DNA from: Actinomyces minihominis | Lineage (GTDB): Bacteria > Actinomycetota > Actinomycetes > Actinomycetales > Actinomycetaceae | Length of the DNA: 64,000 nt | Assembly (NCBI RefSeq): GCF_900187855.1 | Contig: NZ_FYEG01000006.1 | Coordinates: 61,045-125,044, forward strand | Direction of reading: 5' to 3' | In this document: positions 51,479 to 59,918 of the stretch, in pieces | Numbering within the stretch: the first letter of the stretch is position 1 | Layout of the letters: each line of letters starts with the position of its first letter | Translations under genes and position numbers: made by a program | Notes under the pieces: generated by a model | What the model was told of the DNA's origin: nothing | The model's database searches: none | The model's input: only the letters and a program-made list of their open reading frames with translations

Positions 51479-52580
51479 GACCGCCCTGACGGGTCTGATA
51501 GTTACCTTCACAACCCTGGTCGGCTTTCTCCTGCTTGAAGCCTGGCGGAAGAGCAGGCAGATCATGGAGGGTCTAGAGCCGGGCTCTCGAAATGGGCCAA
51601 CTGCGGGCCGTGTGCGGTGGCTTCAACTTAGGGGTGGAAGCCACCTCAACGCACCTGTTGACCTGGCCTCTATCTGCGTTGAGGTGGCCGCGCACCTCCG
51701 TGCAGGAAGCAGCGTTGAAAGGGCTTGGCAAAAGTCCTGGGAACATGCCACGGGGGTGGCCCGAGTGGAGATCAGTGGAGGGGTGCCGGCTCAGCTTGAG
51801 CAGATGCAGGGGGAAGCGGCAGCAGTTTTGGTGGCAGCTACCAGGTTTTCCCTTCTCACGGGCGCCCCACTGGTTGATGTTCTATTTGCCTGCGGACGCA
51901 GTCTCAACCAGCTCGAAGAGGGGCTGGCAGCCCAGAAGGTGGCCTTTACTGGACCCCGTCTCTCGGCGCGGATCCTCTCACTGCTTCCAGTCGCCGGTCT
52001 CATCGGCGGCGAGGTTCTGGGGGCTCGGCCCCTGTCATGGTTCCTGTCCGCACCACTACCTATGGCCTGCGGTCTGGTCGGGGTGGTCCTGGCGCTTGCG
52101 GGGCACCTGGTGAGCAAAAGGTTGATTGAGGCCGCCGCCAGATCCGAGAGGAACGCGCTTCGGGAACCAGTTCTCTGTGATCTCACCCTGGCTGGTTTGC
52201 GGGGCGGTGCGAGCATCCCCCGGGTTTTGGAGTCTCTCGGAGAGTCCACAGACGAACCGGCTTTCATAATCACCGCCAACGAACTTCTTCTCGGCGCAAC
52301 CTGGGAGGAAGCCTGGACCCCGCTTCCACCTGCCGGAGCCCTGCTGCGAAGGGTTCTTCAACCTGCTTGGGAGGACGGGGTAGCGCCGGCTCCCCTTCTA
52401 AAGCAGGCAGCCGAGGACGCTCGCCGACGATCAGTTAGCGCGACGAAAGAGGCCGCTGAGCGCCTTGGGGTAAAGCTGGCGTTGCCCCTCGGTTTGCTTC
52501 TACTTCCTTCGTTCATTTTGCTGGGCCTGCTGCCCGTGTTCTTCTCCCTGGTGGGTTCGCAGCTCTCCCTTGGCTTCTGA
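51468..52580 (+). CDS. Fused TadB/TadC-like pilus platform protein (T2SSF domains)
   Basis: 370 residues with two GspF/T2SSF-like segments: EVAAHLRAGSSVERAWQKSWEHA with ATRFSLLTGAPLVDVLFACG, and DLTLAGLRGGASIPRVLESLGES with LKQAAEDARRRSVSATKEAAERLGVKLALPLGLLLLPSFILLGLLPVFFSLV. Membrane helices flank each. In mycobacteria the two parts are separate genes; here they appear as one protein. It forms the inner membrane platform of the Flp pilus. Confidence 0.82.
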   Translation: MGLETALTGLIVTFTTLVGFLLLEAWRKSRQIMEGLEPGSRNGPTAGRVRWLQLRGGSHLNAPVDLASICVEVAAHLRAGSSVERAWQKSWEHATGVARVEISGGVPAQLEQMQGEAAAVLVAATRFSLLTGAPLVDVLFACGRSLNQLEEGLAAQKVAFTGPRLSARILSLLPVAGLIGGEVLGARPLSWFLSAPLPMACGLVGVVLALAGHLVSKRLIEAAARSERNALREPVLCDLTLAGLRGGASIPRVLESLGESTDEPAFIITANELLLGATWEEAWTPLPPAGALLRRVLQPAWEDGVAPAPLLKQAAEDARRRSVSATKEAAERLGVKLALPLGLLLLPSFILLGLLPVFFSLVGSQLSLGF

Positions 52581-52718
52581 GGGTGGGAGGTATTTCCACA
52601 GGGTGGTCTCCTGGGTCCCATTCACAGGGGTGACAAGGCGGTCTGGTTTGGGGGTTCTGACCACGAGAGGCTCGGGGTGTCACATCTGGTGGCGTTCGAC
52701 CCTGAAAGGACAAGAAAC

Positions 52719-52925
52719 ATGATGCAACTGGCTCCAGTTAGAGGACCGGGTGGTCCTTCAAGCCACCCCCATCTTGACCGGCTCCCGGACTCGGCTTTTC
52801 AGCCGGGGATGCCCTCGCAGAATGGGGGTGATGGTTCTGGCGAAGAAGGCTCGACAACGGTGGAATATGCAATCGGGGCTGTAGCAACTGCGCCACACAT
52901 AAGGCATACTCACAGTTTGCCATAG
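52719..52925 (+). pseudogene. DUF4244/Flp-type pilin gene truncated by the mobile element
   Basis: From the ATG at 52719 (GAAAGGA eight bases upstream) the frame gives a leader, then GSGEEGSTTVEYAIGAVATA, the processing and start-of-helix segment of DUF4244 pilin-like proteins. After about 52893 the hydrophobic helix expected in the family is missing and the frame reads PHIRHTHSLP and stops. The break coincides with the left boundary of the recombinase-bearing island, so the gene is interrupted in its core. The 3' half should be at the other end of the element, outside the window. Confidence 0.8.
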
Positions 52926-52942
52926 GGCGCTACAGTGACACC

Positions 52943-54586
52943 ATGAGCAACACAGACCAACCAGGTAGAGCCGCGATTTACGCCAGGCAATCAATGGCAG
53001 ACCAGCAAGGCATTGCCCAGCAACTAGAAGATTGCCGCCTGAAAGCCAGTCAAATGGGGCTAAAAGTAGTTGCGGAGTTCGTTGACAACGACGTGTCTGC
53101 AACGAAGAAGCGCGGCGAAAAAACCGGCTGGAACCAGATGCTCAGAGCCTATGACACTGGCCAGTTTGATGCCCTCATAGTTGCAGCAACAGCAAGGCTA
53201 ACTCGTAGCCTCGAAGATATCCTCGAAGTCACCAGTCCCAAGCGAGACATACGGATTCTCACCGTTAGGGAAGGCATCGACACAGCAACGAATGATTTCT
53301 TCCTCAAGATGCTAGCCCTGGTTGCAGACCAAGAGATTCACGAAAAACAAGCCCGACGCAAGCGCTATGATCAAACCCGCCATCTACAGGGGCACCCCTC
53401 ACCAGGAGATCCCCCATATGGGTATGACTGGGTTCCGCGGATGGACCGCGATGACAAAGGCACAAGGTATGTCATCAATGAGGCGCAAGCAGAGGTAGTT
53501 CGCTACATCTTCAAAGAATTCGTTCAGAAACAAACCACTCTGTACCAGCTAACCAAGAGACTGAATCTGACCAACGCTGAGATTGACGCAAACACAGCAC
53601 CCAGGGGAAGCAACCGGAAAACTGCCTCAGAACAAGGGCTTTTGACAGTCAAGGAAGCTAATGAACTGAAGAGACTAGATCGAGCAACCCGCTACGGCGG
53701 GAGTTGGAACTCAGGGCACATTCGCCGAATGCTGATGAATCCGCATTACGCAGCATTGCTCCCCCCAATGTCTGGCGGCAAAGGCGAGCGTGACAAGAAA
53801 GAAATAGACCTTGGCACCTGCTCTCCAGGCGCATGGGAACCAATCATCTCTGAGGACTTACTCAAAGCCGCGAGAGGTATCTTGCTGAGCCGGAAGCCAC
53901 TGCACCAGGGCACAGCCCGCAAATGGCTTCTAGGTGGCTTAGCGAGATGCTCAGTGTGTGACGAACCAGTGAGATCCGCCCGAGGCAAGACCCACCCCAA
54001 TGCCAGAAAAGACGGCTCCGGCAAAGCACCGCAAAAGGGCTACCACTCATACAGGTGTAGGAACAACCACTTCCACCGAGCTGGGGACCCAATCGACAAG
54101 TTCATAGAAGAGTTGTGTATCGCAAGATTGTCGCGACCTGATGCGGTAGCACTGTTTCAGCGAGACGAAGACAAAGAAGACCTAACAGTTCTTACAGGGA
54201 TGCAGCGCGGCTTGGAGGAGAGGCAGAGAACCTTGGCAATGATGGTCGCGGAGCAAGGCATGGCGCCGGAGATTGCAAAAGAAGCAATGGAGAAGATTGC
54301 AGCAGAGCAGGAACTGCTACAGGAGCGCGTTCGCAAGGCTACAGAAGAAAGCCCCCTACCAGCTTCGACAGATCCGAAGGCTGTCAGAACCTGGTGGAAC
54401 CAGACTTCGGTAGCCAACCGGCAGACAGTTGTGAAAACGCTAATGGAAATCAGAATTCAGCCAGTTGGATACGGGCGCCGGGTAGGTCCCTCGCTACCGG
54501 TAGAAGACACCCTGGAATTGAAGTTGCACGGCGTCGATGAAGACGGGAATCCAACCTTCAAAACAGTCAAATGGACCGGAAACTAG
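52943..54586 (+). CDS. Large serine recombinase (integrase)
   Basis: 547 residues. Catalytic domain 1-150 with the nucleophile Ser in IYARQSM (S17), LTRSLEDIL and the Arg-rich ADQEIHEKQARRKRYD region; a recombinase domain 155-300 (GDPPYGYDWVP, WNSGHIRRMLMNPHYAA); a zinc-ribbon with LARCSVCDEP and HSYRCRNNH; and a C-terminal coiled coil (VLTGMQRGLEERQRTLAMM, AAEQELLQERVRKATEE). TACAGT is six bases before the ATG, so it appears leaderless. Large serine integrases usually lie next to their attachment site, which here falls in the DUF4244 gene about 50 bp upstream. Confidence 0.93.
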   Translation: MSNTDQPGRAAIYARQSMADQQGIAQQLEDCRLKASQMGLKVVAEFVDNDVSATKKRGEKTGWNQMLRAYDTGQFDALIVAATARLTRSLEDILEVTSPKRDIRILTVREGIDTATNDFFLKMLALVADQEIHEKQARRKRYDQTRHLQGHPSPGDPPYGYDWVPRMDRDDKGTRYVINEAQAEVVRYIFKEFVQKQTTLYQLTKRLNLTNAEIDANTAPRGSNRKTASEQGLLTVKEANELKRLDRATRYGGSWNSGHIRRMLMNPHYAALLPPMSGGKGERDKKEIDLGTCSPGAWEPIISEDLLKAARGILLSRKPLHQGTARKWLLGGLARCSVCDEPVRSARGKTHPNARKDGSGKAPQKGYHSYRCRNNHFHRAGDPIDKFIEELCIARLSRPDAVALFQRDEDKEDLTVLTGMQRGLEERQRTLAMMVAEQGMAPEIAKEAMEKIAAEQELLQERVRKATEESPLPASTDPKAVRTWWNQTSVANRQTVVKTLMEIRIQPVGYGRRVGPSLPVEDTLELKLHGVDEDGNPTFKTVKWTGN

Positions 54587-55396
54587 GTGCTCCAACAAGT
54601 AGCAAAATCTGGTGCCCAATGACAGAGGAAAAGTGAAGGATGAGGCGGAGGCATTTCGGAGCTTTTTCTCCACTTTTATAGCAAACCTTTCAGCCCAATG
54701 TGGTAGCAGTCACGTAGCCTCTTGCTTCCAAAAAGTTATCCACAGCTTCCACAGTTTTTACTCATCGTTTACTTTTGCTGGCACCAATCTTTACAAAAGA
54801 GACAAATATGTTTCACTTTTGCACTCCTCGAAAATCAAAAGTGCAACATATTTGCGCTACATAGTTGCAGGTCAGAGGGCATTCGTTGTAGATGTTCGCT
54901 TGTTCACTTTTTTTCAACTTCTACTACAGTAAATATCAATTGTGGATAACTCCTGTAGCTAAGTGCTTCTATTTTTTTCTATATATAGACTCAGAAAAAA
55001 GCGAACAAGTGAAACATTTTGGTACAAAATAGCCTCTGATCAGATATTTTACTGTTTCACTTTTTGTTCGCTTTTGAGCAATTTGTAGCTCTTTTGCAGA
55101 AAACGCAACAAAAAGAGCTACAAATGCAAAAACCCAGCTCTGAACTCCGAAATTCGCTGCAAAACGAGCCCTGAGAGTCCTCCCCTTCCTCTCGACCTGT
55201 CACCGAGCAACGAACCAGAAAAGGCAGAAAAAATCGGCGCAAAAACCCGGCTCCAAAAGTTCAGCTAATTGAAGCTACAAATGCCAGCTAACGGGCGCAA
55301 AAGATACCAGCCTCATCTTCCACTTGTCACCGCTGAGAAAACCCTCACCCGATCACCAAACCCCCACAAGAAAAACCAGTCTCCCGTAACTATTTG
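54587..55396. other. AT-rich 0.8-kb region with two perfect DnaA boxes and iteron-like repeats
   Basis: No convincing gene. Perfect DnaA boxes occur in opposite orientation at 54736-54744 (TTATCCACA) and 54941-54949 (TGTGGATAA). A repeated motif GTTnCACTTTT or its complement occurs near 54764, 54808, 54901, 55053 and 55005. An inverted repeat AAAAGCGAACAAGTGAAACA (54997-55016) faces TGTTTCACTTTTTGTTCGC (55053-55071). Another perfect 15-bp inverted repeat, ATTTGTAGCTCTTTT / AAAAGAGCTACAAAT (55081-55095, 55111-55125), can form a hairpin. It looks like a replication-origin or iteron region of a former plasmid-like element, but no Rep gene is seen. Confidence 0.5.
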
Positions 55397-55981
55397 CTAC
55401 TCCACGGCTGCGTATTTTCCTTCTCCTGCGAGAGCCGTGTAGAGGGTTTGCCGGCTCACTTTCAATCTCCGAGCAACCTGTGCCTTGGGCACCCCGGCTT
55501 CAACTTGCTCCCGGGCCTCTTCAATCTGCTCCGGGGTAAGTTTCGTCGTTCGGTCATAGACACCATTGGCTTTGGCGATGGCGATTCCCTCCGCCTGGCG
55601 CTCTTTGATCACGGACCTTTCAAGTTCTGCAACTGCTCCAAGAATCGTCAGCATGAAAATCCCATTGGGAGTATCCGTGTTCAGAGCCGGACTATCTACG
55701 AACTCAACCGAGACCCCTCGCTCTTTCAGTGTCTCTACCAGTTCCAATAGATCCCTCGTAGACCGCGCTAGCCTATCCGCTGAGGTAACTCGTAGGACAT
55801 CACCGTCGCGCACGTAGCGCATCATTTCTTGCAGTTCTGGGCGCTCGGTGTTCTTCCCACTGAGTTTGTCCGTGAAAACTCTGTCACAGCCCTCTAGCGC
55901 CTTCAATTGGCGATCTAGGTTCTGGTCCACGGCACTGACTCTGGCGTAACCAACAATTTGCCCTTTTGCCTGTCCAACCAT
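55397..55981 (-). CDS. Small serine resolvase/invertase
   Basis: 194 residues. Catalytic Ser in VGYARVSAVDQNLDRQL (S16), RLARSTRDLLELVETLKERGVSVEFV, IFMLTILGAVAELERSVIKERQAEGIA (helix E) and a C-terminal HTH (VPKAQVARRLKVSRQTLYTAL). The length fits Tn3-type resolvases and Gin/Hin-type invertases. It may resolve multimers of the element or invert a segment. It starts with ATG at 55981 and reads away from the zinc-ribbon gene's promoter side. Confidence 0.92.
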   Translation of the reverse strand: MVGQAKGQIVGYARVSAVDQNLDRQLKALEGCDRVFTDKLSGKNTERPELQEMMRYVRDGDVLRVTSADRLARSTRDLLELVETLKERGVSVEFVDSPALNTDTPNGIFMLTILGAVAELERSVIKERQAEGIAIAKANGVYDRTTKLTPEQIEEAREQVEAGVPKAQVARRLKVSRQTLYTALAGEGKYAAVE

Positions 55982-56100
55982 GTCTTAACCTACTTACACA
56001 CTTGTCTAATAGGGTCAATTTTAACAGTCATTGGACACTTGAAACAGCCCCAGATCGGCTCTATTTCAACCCTGTCAGTGGTAGACCCTGATGGACACCA

Positions 56101-56286
56101 TCAATCTCGCAAATGCGCGAATGGATCTGTCACCGATTGCAAACCATGCTCTGGGCAACTCCAGACAAACCGAACCCCAGCCCCATGGCTGCCGGCAATA
56201 GAAACAACACACTCTCCACCGCACTCAGAGCACGATGGCCGCACCGTTCGACGAACCAAGTTTGAAGCACCTTCATCAGGACTCAT
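56101..56286 (-). CDS. Small zinc-ribbon-like protein
   Basis: 61 residues from the ATG at 56286, which has GGAG five bases upstream. CSECGG and a later SCPEHG could bind zinc; between them is a beta-hairpin-like ECVVSIAGSHGAGVRFVW. No known family recognised. The longer open frame to 56445 starts with a Phe/Leu-rich stretch without a ribosome binding site. Moderate support only. Confidence 0.4.
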   Translation of the reverse strand: MSPDEGASNLVRRTVRPSCSECGGECVVSIAGSHGAGVRFVWSCPEHGLQSVTDPFAHLRD

Positions 56287-56446
56287 CTTCACTCCAGTCA
56301 CCAGCCTTGACCAACAAGCCCAACCTAGCGCGATTCCCCAAGTTTCTGCTCGTTCAGTAGTTGAAACTATGCTAAATAAGTGATACCGAAATAGTTGTAG
56401 AAATTTACCAATTTGCAGATCAAACAAACCAAGGAAGCACATCAAC

Positions 56447-57211
56447 GTGGCCGTGAAAACTAAGCAACACCAAACAGTTAGCAGCGCTCAAGAAAGACAG
56501 CAACTCAACTCCTCAATCTGGAAAGCCGCTGACACACTTCGCGGTAGCGTTGATGGCTGGGACTTCAAGGCTTACATCCTTGGCATGATTTTTTACCGTT
56601 TTGCCTCAGAAAACCTCACTGAGTTTCTCAACAAGAGCCAACGCGAAGCCGGCGAAGCAGACTTTGACTACACCAAACTCAGTGATGAACTGGCCGAATA
56701 TGGCCGTGAAGATACTGTTGATGACCTGGGCTACTTCCTCTTGCCGTCTCAACTATTCCAAAACGTTGCAGACAAGGCAGACAAAAATGCAGACCTCAAC
56801 GAGACCCTCAAGGATGCCTTCGACGGTTTTGAGGGCTCTGCTGTAGGCCACAAGAGCGAAGCCACAATCAAAGGTCTGTTTGGCGATCTTGATGTCAACT
56901 CTTCAAGGCTTGGCTCTACCGTTGCCCAGCGCAACAAGCTTCTGGCAAGAATCATGAAGGAAGTTGCAGGTTTCCCCCTTGGAAGTCTAGGTGAGAAGAA
57001 CAACGACACTTTTGGCGACGCCTATGAGTTCTTGATGACGATGTACGCCTCGAAAGCCGGCAAATCAGGTGGAGAATTCTTCACCCCGCAATCTGTCTCC
57101 GAGCTAGTAGCCAAAATCTCCGCCTCAGGCAGAGAGAAACTGCGCCGTGTCTACGAAACTATCCGAGCTGATTGGATACATTTCAGCGCCGACTTTGTGC
57201 TTGCGGCCTGA
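56447..57211 (+). pseudogene. hsdM: hsdM remnant (type I restriction-modification DNA methyltransferase, N-terminal part)
   Basis: 254 residues. Residues about 18-150 are an HsdM N-terminal domain (SSIWKAADTLRGSVDGWDFKAYILGMIFYRFASE) and 188-236 reach FGDAYEFLMTMYASKAGKSGGEFFTPQSVSELVAKI and REKLRRVY. Intact proteins continue with VYDPACGSGSLL (SAM-binding) and later NPPY, but here similarity stops after VY (about 57155) and reads ETIRADWIHFSADFVLAA. No catalytic motifs, hsdS or hsdR follow. It is a remnant that cannot methylate DNA. Confidence 0.85.
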
Positions 57212-57266
57212 CTGGTTCAAATTGAAAGGTAGTGGTTCAGATCGCGATGGAGAGGTTGGCACAGGA

Positions 57267-58955
57267 ATGAAGGCAAGCGGACAGTCACTGAAGGCCATTG
57301 AGATCCCGCTCGGGAAGCTCTTCTCGAACGACTTTGATTTCGTAATTCCTGAGTACCAACGGCCCTACACCTGGGGCACCGACGAAACGATGCAACTGCT
57401 GTCCGACCTGAAGAGCGCCTTGGAACGAGATACCGACGAGCCTTACTTCTTGGGATCCGTCGTCCTGGTCAAAGAGGAGAACTCCGAGGAAGCTGAAGTG
57501 ATCGACGGGCAGCAGCGACTAACCACGCTTTCGTTGATTCTGGGCGTCCTGCGGGACCTAGTTGAGAGCCCAAAGCTGAGCGAGTCCATCCATGAGTTCC
57601 TAGAGAAACCAGCCGTCGAGTGGGACGACGATCAACCAGCGCAACCTCGGCTCGCCCTGCGCCCTCGCGACAAGCGTTTCTTCAATGAGTACGTCCAGAC
57701 CCACGGCGGCACCAAGACGCTCGTTGACATTAGTGACAACGTTACGGAGACCGACTCACAACGAGCCCTCCGGGACAACGCGAAGGCTGTCCGGTCCGAG
57801 CTTGCCAGCTGGGACCAAGTGCAGATGAAGGAATTGTTCAAGATGCTGGGTAAGCGGACCTTCATGGTCACCGTTTCCACGCCTGATCTGAACTCTGCCT
57901 ACCGCATCTTCTCGGTCATGAACTCTCGCGGTTTACCGCTAGCCCCATCCGACATCTTCAAGTCCCAAGTGATCGGCGCAATGCCTGATCGCGACAAGCA
58001 ACACTACGCTGACCTGTGGGAGGGACTCGAGGAGGATTTGGGGCGCGACGAGTTCGCGAACCTCTTTTTGTACATTCGCTCCATCTTCAGTCAATCCCGT
58101 GCAGTGCGAAACCTGCTCACTGAGTTTCCCGAACAGGTTCTCAACGCCTACCTCCCTGGCAACGGGGCGCGCTTCATCAACGAAGTGCTAGAACCGTACG
58201 CGCGCGCTGACATTCGTCTCATTTCCCACGACTTCACCGGCAGCGAGTGGACTGAAGTCAACGCTTGGCTCAAGCGCCTGAATCAACTCGACAACGACGA
58301 TTGGCGCCCGGTCGCACTGTGGGCTCTGAGATATCACGGCGACGACCCGGAGTACTTGGCAGCATTCCTCCGAAAGCTAGAACGCCTAGCCGCAAGCATG
58401 CTGCTACGCCGCCTGTACGCTACTCCACGCGCGCTGCGCTACATGGAGCTCCTCAGTCAGCTTGTCGCCGGTGGTGGTCTTGACTCACCGGCATTTGATC
58501 TGAGCGAGCGCGAGAAAGAAGATAGTGTTCATGCCCTCGACGGTGAGCTGTACACCAACACGCGCGTGCGCAAATATGTTCTGCTGCGCCTTGACTCGGC
58601 GCTCGCCAATGATCCAGGGGCTTCGTACGACCACAACGTGATCACGGTGGAGCATGTGCTTCCGCAGACCCCCGCCGAGGGCAGCGAGTGGCTACAGAAC
58701 TTCACAGACGATGAGCGCGAGTATTGGACCCATAGGTTGGGGAATCTTCTATTACTGAGCCGGAGGAAAAACTCCCAGGCACAGAACTACGACTTTGAAA
58801 AGAAGAAAGAAACGTACTTCAAGTCTCGTTCCGGTGTCGCCGTGTTCGCCCTGACTACCCAGGTGCTTCAAGAGCCCGAATGGACCCCTCTTGTCGTCGA
58901 GCGCCGACAACGGGAACTGAGAGACGTCCTTGTCAAGGAATGGCAGCTCTCCTAG
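57267..58955 (+). CDS. DUF262-DUF1524 protein, GmrSD-like type IV restriction candidate
   Basis: About 562 residues. The N-terminal DUF262 (GmrS-like, ParB-fold nuclease/NTPase) has FVIPEYQRPYTWGTDE and EVIDGQQRLTTLSLILG. The middle part (VSTPDLNSAYRIFSVMNSRGLPLAPSDIFKSQVIG) is typical of the family. The C-terminal DUF1524 HNH-like nuclease (GmrD-like) has NVITVEHVLPQTP and THRLGNLLLLSRRKNSQAQNYDFEKKK. Fused DUF262-DUF1524 proteins are type IV enzymes that attack modified DNA, or parts of other defence systems. The ATG at 57267 is used. It directly follows the hsdM remnant and converges with the DUF4062 gene. Confidence 0.88.
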   Translation: MKASGQSLKAIEIPLGKLFSNDFDFVIPEYQRPYTWGTDETMQLLSDLKSALERDTDEPYFLGSVVLVKEENSEEAEVIDGQQRLTTLSLILGVLRDLVESPKLSESIHEFLEKPAVEWDDDQPAQPRLALRPRDKRFFNEYVQTHGGTKTLVDISDNVTETDSQRALRDNAKAVRSELASWDQVQMKELFKMLGKRTFMVTVSTPDLNSAYRIFSVMNSRGLPLAPSDIFKSQVIGAMPDRDKQHYADLWEGLEEDLGRDEFANLFLYIRSIFSQSRAVRNLLTEFPEQVLNAYLPGNGARFINEVLEPYARADIRLISHDFTGSEWTEVNAWLKRLNQLDNDDWRPVALWALRYHGDDPEYLAAFLRKLERLAASMLLRRLYATPRALRYMELLSQLVAGGGLDSPAFDLSEREKEDSVHALDGELYTNTRVRKYVLLRLDSALANDPGASYDHNVITVEHVLPQTPAEGSEWLQNFTDDEREYWTHRLGNLLLLSRRKNSQAQNYDFEKKKETYFKSRSGVAVFALTTQVLQEPEWTPLVVERRQRELRDVLVKEWQLS

Positions 58956-59022
58956 CGGAGACTGCGCTCTCACCATTTGAGGCGCTCAAGTTGTGCGTGA
59001 GTGGTTCATCGCCTACGGAGAG

Positions 59023-59880
59023 CTACTGAACATCGAACGACTCGGATTTCTTCTCCCCGTCGTCGACCCAATTGATGAGCAGCTTAGCGCCGGACGATCC
59101 GGAGGAATAGACCACGGGCACTCTCCAGGAGGTCCCAGGTTCGATGGTTACTGGATCATCTGTTCCTGTAAGGCGCATCAAGCCCGCAGTCGCGCTTGAC
59201 GCGAACGTGACCTCAGTCGCGGATGCGCCACCAATGTTCGTGACTTCGAACCAACGGCGGGTCTTGTATTTCACCTTGCCGCGCTTGTCGATGCCCTCTT
59301 GCTCGCGTTCCCTGCGCGATTGGACGCGAAACTTCACGGCATTCGGCTCGCCTTGGACTGGAGTCCCGAGATTGGAGGCGATGGCGGATACGTCGTGCTC
59401 GATTGCCTTCCATACCTCATGTGTAAGTTGTCCGACGTTTGTGAATCTGCCGAGCAGCCCACGTCCACTGATCTCAGCTTTGAATTCGCGAAGCCCATCG
59501 AGTTGAACGGTATCGACATCGTTTGGTAGTGGCGCGTCAGAGAAGTAGAGGTGCACGGGTTTGCCGCTGGCCACGGCCCTCTCGATTTCTTCCACCGTCC
59601 CGGAGACGGCGTCCGGTGTTGGTGACCCTAGCCGACTGCCGAATAGCGCAATGACGATGTCGGCAGAATCTACTCCTTGCGAGTTGATCAGTGCCTGGGG
59701 GTGGTCCCCGAGCAGGGGCACCGACGAGGTTTCCCAACGCCACGGCAGGAGCACTGTCCCCTTGGTCGTTGCGTTCGCATCGTTCCAATCGTGCAGTGCT
59801 TTCTCGACAGCGTCGCGCGCCTCTGGAACATCTGATGGCGAGGCGATGACTACGCGAAGAACCATTGCGGGAAAGCTCAT
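59023..59880 (-). CDS. DUF4062 domain protein with C-terminal beta-rich domain
   Basis: 285 residues. The N-terminal DUF4062/TIR-like domain (VLRVVIASPSDVPEARDAVEKALHDWNDANA, ADIVIALFGSRLGSPTPDAVSGTVEEIERAVASGKPVHLYFSDAPLP) resembles nucleotide-binding TIR and nucleoside-deoxyribosyltransferase folds; it contains a Glu (GTVEEIERA) at the position that is catalytic in those folds. The last 110 residues look like a beta-sandwich (RRWFEVTNIGGASATEVTF, VTIEPGTSWRVPVVY). TAAAAT is six bases before the ATG on its strand, so it is probably leaderless. It lies between the GmrSD-like gene and two recombinases; defence function is inferred from context. Confidence 0.72.
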   Translation of the reverse strand: MSFPAMVLRVVIASPSDVPEARDAVEKALHDWNDANATTKGTVLLPWRWETSSVPLLGDHPQALINSQGVDSADIVIALFGSRLGSPTPDAVSGTVEEIERAVASGKPVHLYFSDAPLPNDVDTVQLDGLREFKAEISGRGLLGRFTNVGQLTHEVWKAIEHDVSAIASNLGTPVQGEPNAVKFRVQSRREREQEGIDKRGKVKYKTRRWFEVTNIGGASATEVTFASSATAGLMRLTGTDDPVTIEPGTSWRVPVVYSSGSSGAKLLINWVDDGEKKSESFDVQ

Positions 59881-59918
59881 GATCCGATTTTACGGGCACT
59901 TACGAAGGGGCCTCTGCC

